Source: Sclerodactyla briareus (Eukaryota; Echinodermata; Holothuroidea; Dendrochirotida; Sclerodactylidae). Taken from it: DNA of 64,000 bases. A program made the translations under genes and the position numbers. Below, piece by piece: positions 48,241 through 58,325 of this stretch (the first letter of the stretch is position 1; each line of letters starts with the position of its first letter). The DNA is taken from contig JAODTK010000555.1 in NCBI GenBank assembly GCA_026419785.1, positions 310,001-374,000 of the forward strand, in the 5' to 3' direction. The notes under the pieces were generated by a model, which saw nothing but the letters and a program-made list of their open reading frames with translations, did not search any database and was not told the origin of the DNA.

Positions 48241-48480
48241 CAAACTCCTCCTTTGTCTTCTCGCTGGGCGCTCAGCTCAGGAGATTGGGCAGGGAAGGAA
48301 ACTGTTGTACAGGCAGCATTGGTCAGCTGGTCCTGTCGTGTAACATTCACAGCAGGTAGGCTCGATCCGAGGTGTCGGAATCATGAGCCCCCGCAGCTGA
48401 GCGCTGTTCACACCGTATGCTCCGAACCTCTCTTCCCCATCCTTGCATCAAGTCAAATACCAAACTCCATCTTTAACATG
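48241..48480 (+). mobile_element. SINE-like fragment sharing body with the 49.06-kb SINE
   Basis: CTTCTCGCTGGGCGCTCAGC at 48257-48276 is repeated exactly at 49150-49169 and continues similarly (GGATTGG..CAGG) in both. No tRNA-like head is present upstream, so this is a 5'-truncated or older copy. A 10-bp inverted match (GCGCTCAGCT at 48268 and AGCTGAGCGC at 48395) is also visible. Confidence 0.6.
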
Positions 48481-49054
48481 AATATCGTTCGATTTTACGG
48501 TAGGTAGGTCAGGAGGTAATTGTTGGTCGCTCCTATTTTAAAAACAATGCCAATCTGAGCTGCGCGGATCAATATCTACCAATCACGAACTCACACAGTT
48601 TCTCCATTAGTTCTTCAGCATTGATACTATCGTTTGTAATTAAGTTGATCCGTACGTCAATTTAACGAATCAATGACCCCCTTCTCAGGTTGTGTAGAGG
48701 GAAAATATGGGGGTACGTTTCACCTTCCTCCAGTTCTTCTCTAATTCCTTTGGTAATTATGATCAATTCAGGCATGCCCGGATTTATTAATTATCGATAT
48801 CAACATTGACGTAGCGGAAGTAGGCCCCGAGATGAACTCACTGAAATGTATGGAAATCAAGAGATTACGACAATTGATGCATTGCTGTATACCGGGGTAT
48901 TCATTCCGTGTGTTAGTGCAAGGCAAACTATTGACCGTCAATGACAAATTTGGCTACGGTTGTGGTTACGAAAACTGCATAACTGCAAATTCCGTGGATA
49001 CTACAGTTGTGCTGTGAGCTATTTGCGGAGCCAGGATGAATGCGCGGCTCTAGC
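48481..49054. other. Spacer between SINE copies
   Basis: There is no protein or repeat that I recognise. The open frame at 48832-49017 has no known motif. Confidence 0.4.
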
Positions 49055-49300
49055 GAGTGGTTGGCACAATTGGTAGAGCGTCGGCCTTCCGCCGGGAGAG
49101 CGGGGTTGCATTCGGTCGGGTCATACCGAAGACTTGAGGTACCTGTTGCCTTCTCGCTGGGCGCTCAGCGCAAAGGATTGGAGCAGGAACGAGGGGTAGG
49201 CAATTTGCAAGCCGTCTGCGTGTGATTACCCCCACCCCCACAACAAGGTACCGCCAAAGAGGCATTGCCTTGTTCCGTGAGCTTGGTGAGGGTTTACCGT
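49055..49300 (+). mobile_element. tRNA-derived SINE
   Basis: The head has an A-box region TTGGCACAATTGGTAGAGCG (49061-49080) and a degenerate B-box GGGGTTGCATTCGGTCGGGT (49102-49121), spaced as in a tRNA. The body contains the CTTCTCGCTGGGCGCTCAGC block shared with 48.26 kb. The head shares GGTAGAGCGTCGGCCT with the SINE at 26.25 kb. The tRNA stems do not pair properly, so a working tRNA gene is not claimed. The 3' end is estimated from where similarity fades. Confidence 0.75.
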
Positions 49301-49535
49301 GACTCTAATCCCTACTATACCAATATCAATAATCAATCACAGCGGTCGTATTGGGTGAAAGACCAGACAAGATTACAGTGTCTACTACGTGGTCTACTAC
49401 GTGTAGATGGTAAGTATATAAGTGTGAGGTGAGGTGTTGATTTAGACATTATTAAGGACGATTATTATTATCCTATATACACTAGAAGTAACTTTCTCTC
49501 ATGCTCATGTAAAACTTACTTATTACGGAGATCGT

Positions 49536-49855
49536 TTAGCTTTCGGTTGTTAGAGCTTAGGACTGGTGATTAAAAGGTTGCGAGTTCGAATCCCAATGAC
49601 CAACTTTTCCGGTGTACCCTTGGGCAAGGTTCTACTTTGGTCTCCATGCCTCACCCCACCCAGATGATAATTGGGAACCTGTTAGGAATTTGAGTACAAC
49701 CTGCGACTAAGATGGCAGCAACTTATACTCGCCGGGATTGTCGGAGCGCGTACCAGTCCGTGATGATCGGGGTAAGATGGTAAAGCGCTTTGAGAAACGT
49801 GTACGTCGTTGGAAAGTGCTATATAAGCATGCAGATTATTATTACTTAAAATCAC
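49536..49855 (+). mobile_element. Second tRNA-derived SINE family, with ATT tail
   Basis: A tRNA-like head has TTAGAGCTTAGGACTGG near 49549 and a good B-box GGTTGCGAGTTCGAATCCC (49577-49595). The body includes CCTTGGGCAAGGTTCTACTT. The 3' module has AAAGCGCTTTGAGAAACGTG near 49789 and GGAAAGTGCTATATAAGC near 49812, and ends in an ATTATTATTA tail. The AGCGCTTTGAGA and GCGCTATATAA pair with an ATT tail is a familiar design for metazoan SINEs mobilised by a partner LINE with the same tail. It is distinct from the SINE at 49.06 kb. Confidence 0.8.
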
Positions 49856-51124
49856 AGCTCAGTTCACTATGAAGTTATAATCTAGATTCAGAACACGCCG
49901 CCTAAATAATTCACACAACGTCAGTAGTAATTAGTATGCTGCCTCAATTTTTTTTGGGGGATCCTTTTGTACAGATTCAATTGCTGCGTCAGGGCCGGGG
50001 ACTATTTCGGACACGCATGATACCGTCCCATGCGACGCGAGTGTTGTATCCAGGTGGACTGGACATCACCACCAAAAAAGCAAGAATAATCGAATCTCAA
50101 CCGGAATACCCAGCACTTCTGGATGACCACAATAACTCCTAGCAACCTTCCGGGTGTTCCCCATTACAATGTGTTCATCGACTCGAAAGGATTATACTGT
50201 AGGTCCACTGACAGGTAGATCAGAATTCTCTTTTATAACCAGTACTATGACAACTACGCTCATCACGAGCTGAGTGACATGGCATCCCCGGCGAGCATTC
50301 CGGTAATCGTATAATGGCATGCAGCCTCCGATCTGTCAACGATAAATATGACGGCCCCTGTTTGATTTATGAGACAAGATAACACTGTCTCGGCGAGGCA
50401 GAGAGTCCACAAGGTTTTCGGCGACTAGTAACAAACAAATCACAGGTGATGAGAATCAGAGCGCAATATTCACATACAAGTCCATTTTCACTCACTGTTC
50501 ATTTAAAAATACAATGAATAATAATTAGTAATATTTCTACTTTTATAGCATAGTTCGATTTGAACGTTGGGCAGTTGGTTGGAGGGCAGAATCCGCTTTT
50601 GAATGATTGGTATATGGCGAAACATTTTCCTAATCATTACTGTGGTTTCATCAAGGTAATTTTTTTAAAACCAGATGTCAAATTTTCAAGATCAAGAACT
50701 GATTGTAATAGTTCTGGATCTTCTCTGCCAATCACTTTCAGGCAGTTCAGTGGGGCTCTAGAAGTATCGTGTGATTCAATAAAGGGTTTGGTTGGTCCTG
50801 CAGTATTCGTTAAAATTCAAAATAATTTCAACAGGCCAAATTACCCGAAATGGTGACACGATACCATTTTTAGCTGCGGGTGAGCAGCTGTTACAAGTCA
50901 TCATGTCTCTCCGTCGGTTCGTTCGTATTTCGTTCGTTCGTTTGTTCGTTTGTTCGTTCTGTTCGTCACGTTCACTCATATAACGCACCGTACATGCGAT
51001 AAGGTTAAAACTTGGGAGACGGATGATCTGCATGCCACTGGCTAGGCTGAGTAACAGTTGGTTTGCATAGGTGGATCAGCTATATTGAATCAATTTAATT
51101 ACTCTAATTAGTCTTCCCAGAACA
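49856..51124. other. No gene; TTCG microsatellite inside
   Basis: The frame at 50560-50856 has no recognisable motif. The TTCG/TTTG tract at 50915-50968 is listed separately. Confidence 0.4.
50915..50968 (+). repeat. (TTCG)n / (TTTG)n microsatellite
   Basis: Imperfect GTTC and GTTT tetranucleotide units repeat with interruptions (GGTTCGTTCGTATTTCGTTC, then GTTTGTTCG units). Confidence 0.85.
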
Positions 51125-51967
51125 TTGAGCTGGCTCTGTGAGAGAGGTTGTTCATATTACTCCCTATCTCTGCAGAGCAGGCATCAGCTAGAAGGGGACT
51201 GTTTAAATCATCTGTCAGCACTGTCAGCACTGTCAGCACTGATGAATAGAGGCAATGGTAGAACTTACAGGCAGTTTGTGGGAAGATCTGTCATCACCTT
51301 TCATGATGTAGTGCGGGGAACTTTACACATGGTGGATGAATGAGGCTTGGGGGAGGGGACTCACAGACAATATTTCCAGTGTGGCTCCATTGCGTCATGC
51401 TACAGGCATAGGAATGAGTTGTGCTGGTTACATATAGAGTTGTGCTGGGTACATTATAGCAAATATAGGCCAATGTGTTCAAAGTCATTCCAAAATGATG
51501 ACAGTAAAGGTCAAGGAAATGAACATGCAATGAATGTGGAATGGTTGAAGAACATGCAGTGTATTCGCCAGAGAATGTTGCCGTCCGCAGCTACCAAAGC
51601 AAGACGTTTCGACTTGCGCTTGTTTGGTCAAGCAATGGAGGTTCTTGATATTTTTTCCAATATCTGTCGGAGACGAGTCGCTTCAGGAGATGCAGCGAAT
51701 TGCGAATTTTAGTCAGAGCCATTCCCGAAGTTGCTGTCAAATATGACAGCAAAGGAGGGGCAGTATCCAAACACGCACAATAATGTCATTCACAACGGCG
51801 ATAGTTTCGCATCTAATATTGTAGCCAGGCCTAATCGCTACACCAACAGAAAAACAAATGATACGGTCCCCCTTAATCAGACCGGACAAAATGACGAACG
51901 TTTTGGGCAGCATCTTGACGCAACAACTGTTGCTTCCATTGGGTCGGCCTTACCCGCTTTCCAATAA
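51125..51967 (+). pseudogene. Nearly open frame of unknown identity (two stops in 281 codons)
   Basis: One reading frame stays open from 51125 to 51967 except for a TGA at 51341-51343 and a TAG at 51710-51712, with no frame change. Random DNA of this composition would give around a dozen stops. The conceptual protein has no domain I recognise. It contains a threefold perfect 9-bp repeat (CTGTCAGCA, 51212-51238, read as LSA units) and a segment with MNVEWLKNMQCIRQRM near 51530-51580. It could be a decayed gene, an unrecognised mobile-element frame or a chance stretch. It is listed because the stop density is unusual, not because of a known homologue. Confidence 0.25.
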
Positions 51968-52802
51968 CCTCATAACTCCAAATGCTCGCCACAGACCTCT
52001 ACTGTCTTCTACCTGGAAGGACGCTGATCGAGTCACTGATAATACTGCAGAGGTGAGGAAAGGAAGTTAGTAGAGTTGAGAAAAAAGTGATCTCCACAAC
52101 GAAAGCCGAGAGTGATCCGGGAGTATCGTTCAAAATACCACCACAACATTGGAAATTGGTCCAAGTGCAAGACACCTGGAGATCCAGTGTACTTGCTTCC
52201 TTCTCATGGATTCAAGAGCAACTACTAGAGCACCACGAACTTCATTGCAATCAATGCAGCTCGTCGTGTCACCCACGTACACACACCACCCGCAGTCGTG
52301 TCAGCCTGTAATTTGGTCATTAACCAGTTCATGTGGAGTCGAAAAAAAGTGTATTTATATGAAGGTATGTTTATATAGGTGTGTAACAACTTCACCGGAT
52401 TATTATAAAAATTAGGTATTCCTACTCCTCCCCTTTTGTTGCGACCTCGGATTCTCCAGAGCCAAGAGAATAGAATGTGAAGGGGGACTGTTGAACAGCT
52501 TGCAAATTGAAAATTTGGTAGTACAAGGGTTAAGATCTTTTCAAATTATATTCATTCATAATAAATCATTCCTATGCATTAGGTACCACACACGTAAAAC
52601 AACAAAATACATCTTGACATAGATATACAAGGTCGGACAGTAGAACTAAACACCGGGCTACCCCACCAAAAAACAACAACAATGGGTTATTCCGATTTCC
52701 AAATGACGAAATCACAACGGAACAATACATAAAACAAAATAGAATATCGCTCTCAGACAGGAAAGTCGAAGAGACTGACAATATTCGTTTACAATAGACC
52801 GG
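51968..52802. other. No gene recognised
   Basis: Short frames at 52087-52415 and 52572-52781 lack recognisable motifs. Confidence 0.4.
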
Positions 52803-52930
52803 AGCTCGCTGGAAATGTGAATTAACATATTTTCCAAAGTTTGCTCACTGTTGAACTGCTTGTGATGGACGTGGCGAGCATTCCAGAGTTGAATAGCTGT
52901 AAAACAAAAACTGCGGTGAGCACCTTCACA
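52803..52930 (-). mobile_element. Probable LINE C-terminal tail fragment
   Basis: On the minus strand GAHRSFCFTAIQLWNARHV is followed by HHKQFNSEQTLENMLI. A basic-aromatic block ending in A..LWN.L/R and then an F....LK/ENM segment is the usual extreme C-terminus of ORF2 in CR1/Jockey-type LINEs. The fragment is short (about 43 residues) and no other motif of the element is identifiable nearby, so confidence is moderate. Confidence 0.5.
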
Positions 52931-54558
52931 GACAGAGGAAACAATGAAACTTATGTGTTATCTTCCGATACGTCGGTCAGTTAGACATGATAAATAGTAG
53001 AGGCCATTTCCAATTTCAGTTGTTTGACATGTTCCTGACTGATAGAAAACTAGAGCACCTGATCCTGCGCATCCTGAGTTTGTGTTTTATAGTGTTGGGA
53101 ACGGCAATAATAATGTCACGCTATACTGGCATAATAACATTAGGCTGAATAAGAGTTTCCACTCAAAATCTTGCTGGAGTAAATTTTCAGAGCACCACTG
53201 TGTCTATGTAAGAAGCGTCTCGTCGATGGCTGCCCCAAATACACAAAGGAGCGTTCCACCTCAACGAGATTACCATTTCACGTGACAAGAACGGTTGTAT
53301 CTTCGATCCTTTGTTCTCAACCGAAGCTAAATATTATAGACTCGGTCTTTCCCAGATGGAGCGAGTGATTGTCATCAACCAACCAATCTCTTCAGGATAG
53401 CAACTCTTTATTAGGTTTGTTGCCATTTCTCGTTGCACTTATGGAAACAACTAAGTACTTCAGATTGCTCACATACAAACCAGTTTCATACCAAAGTAAT
53501 TTTCCCACGAATAATGTATACGAGTGAGCGATCGCAAGAGGCACACCACAACTCATCTAATTAGCACGCAAGCTAGTAAAACAAGTTAGTAAATGAGTGA
53601 GATAAGTAAAACAGACATACACTGTACGTTGAAATGGTTGTTATGGTAATAGAACAGGTTTATGAAGGTTTTAAGAATATTGGAAAAGTAAGACATATTG
53701 CTAGAAGTTGACCAAAGACACTGGCAATAAAACGGAGTAATAAAACATTGGTGTCAGAGTATTGCTGAATCAAAGATCTCTTGTGCGAATTGAAGTCTGA
53801 CGGAATTGCAACTCGAACAAACTGGGTGGTCAGTTATCCTGTTATTGGGGAGTGTGTTTTATTATTCGTGATCACAGATCTTCCACCATTTTCTATTATC
53901 ACTCAAGCCATCTTGTCGCGTCGTGAATCGACACATTCTCCTGAGAATCACAAAGCTCGTGTGTGTATCATGAGTTACCTATATCTTACACGGAAGCAAT
54001 CGTTGCAATGTGTTGGTATATTGTAGTGCAGTGATTAGGGTTTTCTGAGGGTCTTTAGGTCATTGCGTGTTCAACGTTCGGGATGGCTGGTGTATGTGAT
54101 ATTCAGCAGCGAGGCCTAGAGTAAGACGCACGATGACACCGATGGTCACAGTAAGAATTAATGCATGCAGGCTCATGAGTAAAGAAATACAGATGGATGA
54201 ATATGAGACGTAACAGTTATAGGTCAACTGGATAAATTTGAACGTGAAAGAGTGTTGAAACCATGATAAAGCGATAAAATTCATTTTAATCGTTAAGGTG
54301 AATCAGTAGAACTTGTTAGAGTGATTTGCCTGTTGAGTTAATGGGCAGTTTCATTAACGTGTGAAGTGTTATACAATTTACGTGTAAAATATTTACACAA
54401 TATTATAACCTCATCTGGAACTACAGATGGTTGGCCAGCCATGGCCAAGCAGTTAAAACGGCATGAGAGGGGAAATTGGGCATATGAAACAATTGTCGAA
54501 AAAATCATTGTAAAGTGAATACTCGTCACATCTTGGAAGATGAACGTTATGGAGGAAT
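52931..54558. other. No gene recognised
   Basis: The open frames at 53082-53285 and 53781-54026 show no family motif. No repeat is evident. Confidence 0.4.
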
Positions 54559-54563
54559 TATAT

Positions 54564-54631
<68 letters not shown>

Positions 54632-54695
54632 ATATATATATAGATATATATATATATAGATATATATATACGGAGAATATATATATCTCATTGGG

Positions 54696-54733
<38 letters not shown>

Positions 54734-54736
54734 TAT

Positions 54737-54773
<37 letters not shown>

Positions 54774-54828
54774 TATATATATATATAATATATATATATA
54801 ATATTATATATATATATATATATATATT
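54559..54828. repeat. (TA)n microsatellite, interrupted
   Basis: About 270 bp of alternating T and A has interruptions (TAGATA, CGGAGAAT and CATTGGGAAT near 54670-54700). It can form cruciforms on either strand and is prone to assembly error. Confidence 0.95.
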
Positions 54829-57800
54829 GTGGCCTATATCTTAGAAGAAGTCCGGTCAATGTCTGCCTAGACGCCGTACGCCATCTAACGGCTGTGCAGG
54901 GCCTCTTCGTATTCTGACCCATACTGGTTCAACCAATGCCACAAAATAACCTAGATTAGAGCCGGTGAACTGTAGCGCCTGCTTGATTGTGCCTAATATT
55001 ACGCCAATTGCAATCTCACTGTGACTGGAGGTAGCTGTATTTTTTTTTTTTTTACGGGGGAACTAAGTTTAGTACATTGACATTGATGGATTCTCTTTCA
55101 TCAAGTTGGATATTCAAATGACAGAGATCATTTCCGCAACTCCCTCACTTTCTTTGAATATTCTTGTCGCCAATTATGGTCTTATATCAGATTAAATGAT
55201 CGACAATTGCCACAGCCGCATATCACTAAGGTGTATCTGGGCAACAAATGTCATTGATGGAAATTCTACATTAATGATAGGCTTCACGGTTACCACGGTA
55301 CTTGAGGTACATAATGAAGTTGTCTGAAAGATGTTTTCATTATTCTGTTAAAACCCAAGTAGAACGTTTAACAGCCTTTCAGCAGTAAAGTCAGTTGGCC
55401 AGTGAGAAAAAACACCACTAAGCAAACTCATATAAAAAAGGCGTTCAGCAGTGTTACCGTTGAGGAAGTATAAAAGTTTGGATCTTTTTATTTACTGGAA
55501 TTTGTGGATTTCCCGATGGATGTACACAATGATCTGTAGTAACAGATTAGAAAGTTTCCGCCTCATCATGATCATTCCCCCTCTTCGAGTAACGAATGGG
55601 GACACGATAGCACATCTGCTTTGCCTCTATATAGTGATGATGGCAATATCGCATGATGAGTGACACGTAATTATATGATTCCAGTAATAAATGCATATTT
55701 TTATCTTATAAAACATCAGAAAAACATGTATTGAATATATCCTAATATACAGTTTATTAGGCGAAGTCGCAGAATTAATAATATCACCACTAGTCAACCT
55801 TTGCAAATTACTGGTTCCCGACGGATGGTTTAGCATATAAGCACGTTCTCAAATTCCAACGTAGTGAAAATAGGCAGCCCTTTCCATATTCATTATACAC
55901 TGGGCGTTGGCATTCCACTAATATTCGTGTGGAATAGAAAAATTGGCTACGAAATATAAGTAAAACGGAAAATACAAATAATCATTATGAATTGGATATG
56001 AATCGCCCTATGTTTCGGTTACATCCTGCAAAAGCGTATGACACAGATATTGATTTTGTTCAATTCTGATATTTCTACACCGAAATAGCATATTTTATGT
56101 GCAATTGTTATCTGTTTGAAATATATTACGGTTCAGCTTAATGCAGGAACCTCCAGAATTTTGTTAATGTGATAGTAAAGGGAAAACGTCTCACACTGAC
56201 AAGTAAGGGAAGTAATATCAAACAAAAGCAAACAATAGCAGCAAAAATAGAACGGTACCATGACTCCAACTGGTGCGCGCACAATGATCTGGATTCCCCC
56301 CCCCCCCCCGATTGGCTAGTGGTTGTTTTGTAGCAAATATATTCCTCGGATTCTTGGGGAAGGGATCAGGGCTATGGATTAGTGTTAGTGTAGCCAACCA
56401 CAGAATTTTTTCCGAGACATTGCGCATCGACCTCATCACTCTAATTGAATCAGAACAGGATCACCTCGATTCAACTGAGAGGTTTGACTAAGTAGCCAAC
56501 ACCACGGAGACAGCTTTCACTAAGCAGATGAATTCCATGAAGTTTCCCAGTGCCCAAACCGCAATGTACCCGTAGTGACCTTCTGTATCATGTCCTGAAT
56601 GAAAACATCAAACTGAAGACGTCTGTGATTACCTAAAATCTGATGACTCAAAACATGATGCTTTCACTTCAAAACCTAATCGAGTCAGATATGACATATT
56701 TTACCACGTACCGTATACAGCACGAAACGTGACGAAATTAGGAATTAACGGACACATTACCAGCCAATCGTGAGCAGTCGCCCTTTTCTTCATTTCCAGA
56801 TTATGAGCCATTCATCTGAATACACAGATCGCTGCGATACCGACTGTATGCATCGATATCGCGTCGCACATAGCTGACGTAACGTTATTTCACAAGGTTA
56901 ATGAGAAATCTATGGAAGTTGAGTATTTATTGAAAGTACAACGATTCACTGTTATCTAGTAAAGTCGGTGAACGTCGCGCTCATGAAATGAGATAAACGT
57001 CGATGAACAAACGTATAATACAAGTCCATATGCTTAAACAACCGGACTTGTGTAACGGCTGCTCGCATGTGTATTATGCTTTCAGTATCTACAGTAGACG
57101 CATGCCACAATGAAAACTGATTCCGTAAGCGGTCAACCTGCTAATTAATTCTGTTTCTCAAGGAGCTTTTCCCCTCTCGTGTTGGCGAGGTTCTGGTCCA
57201 AAAACATTACAATTAAGGGTTTATTTTAATTACAACTTGCCTGTCACGTACCGCGCCGATCAAGTAAACTGTTCAATTAAAAAATGAATAATAGGTTAAT
57301 TGGGTCATAGAGCGGTTTTTCAGAACACGGTTACTCCACATATTACACCTATGGGCCTAAAGTCTCTTTAGTAAATTATCTTCGAGTACCATGGCAGAAA
57401 AACACGTATCAAATGCAAAGTGCCATAGTGAGCAATCAAGAAAACGGCTGATAAATGTTGTAGCTACTGCATGTTTGAACATGATGCTGCAATGTCACTT
57501 AGCTAACATAGCTACACACAGAGGTATATGCAATTTTCTGCGCTACCATCCGTCATTAAACTGAATTGACGTTTTCGCAAGCCCAATTCAAGGAGTAATT
57601 TGACTTCCCACACAAGTGGAAGGTGGTATCAACTGAAGGTGTTATAATGATGAGAATGAGAATAACAATGATAGGCTTTACACGCTGTACATCAATTTTG
57701 TTCTTATTTTCTTCAGGTTAGTATTTTGAGGTCCGCACAGTTAGTTCAACGAACAGGTTACAATGTAGAAACGATCGACAGAGTAGTAACGACTATTCTA

Positions 57801-57830
57801 CATGGTTAGTAAATAATTTCAGAATCTGAT
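54829..57830. other. No gene recognised
   Basis: T tract at about 55040-55052 and C tract at about 56287-56299. Short frames here lack known motifs. Possible splice-acceptor-like TTTTCTTCAG and AATAATTTCAG occur at 57706-57715 and 57810-57821, just before the next feature. Confidence 0.4.
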
Positions 57831-58325
57831 ATGTCATTCTTTGGTTCTACTGTTATTGCTACTTCAGTCGAAGAACCACACAATAGTTCGTGTTTGTCTG
57901 GAATAGCGGACCACAAATATGCCATTATTGGGGGTGGATATTCGATAAAAAACGGCCATGTCCATCCATTCATATCGTCCTTGGCTGTGGTTTGTGGTCA
58001 AAATCACAAAATTTTAACTGACAAAACTTGGGGAATCGTTGGCACAAATATGACAACAAAGAAGTCGCAAAGCGATAGTCCCGTCACTACTAGAGTGGTG
58101 ATACGTTCACGTCCGTGGAATACTATCACAGGCACATCGGCGGGACTCATGCTATTCGGTTTGTATGATCAAAATTTCAGTCGTCCGAATATGAAATCCG
58201 ACAGGCTGGGATCCATAGATGCGTGCGTATACGGATACGGGATGGATGTGAAAATCACAATTTTACGAAAACGAAGGTTTGTTTCAGAAGAGAAAACGTT
58301 ATTAGTTCGTGCGAAAAGACCCTAA
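57831..58325 (+). CDS. Unrecognised 164-residue frame, possible terminal exon
   Basis: The frame runs from ATG 57831 to a stop at 58323. No family is identified. Composition is protein-like: KYAIIGGGYSIKNG near residues 28-42, a downstream TWGIVGTNMTT near residues 66-76, and a basic end (ILRKRR). A GGGY...W.xxGTN spacing is reminiscent of small beta-rich secreted domains, but that is only an impression. AATAATTTCAG immediately upstream would allow it to be a last exon with the frame open back to the acceptor. A frame of this length can arise by chance in a window this size. No membrane segment or signal peptide is visible. Confidence 0.25.
   Translation: MSFFGSTVIATSVEEPHNSSCLSGIADHKYAIIGGGYSIKNGHVHPFISSLAVVCGQNHKILTDKTWGIVGTNMTTKKSQSDSPVTTRVVIRSRPWNTITGTSAGLMLFGLYDQNFSRPNMKSDRLGSIDACVYGYGMDVKITILRKRRFVSEEKTLLVRAKRP

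Noticed and set aside
48034..48507. 157-residue plus-strand frame as a gene
   Set aside because: Its second half is the SINE-like segment shared with 49.15 kb and no protein motif is present.
49061..49121. Possible tRNA gene with A and B boxes
   Set aside because: Acceptor and T stems do not pair and the sequence continues into a SINE body shared with 48.26 kb.
54596..54922. 108-residue minus-strand frame rich in I and Y
   Set aside because: It is the translation of the (TA)n microsatellite.
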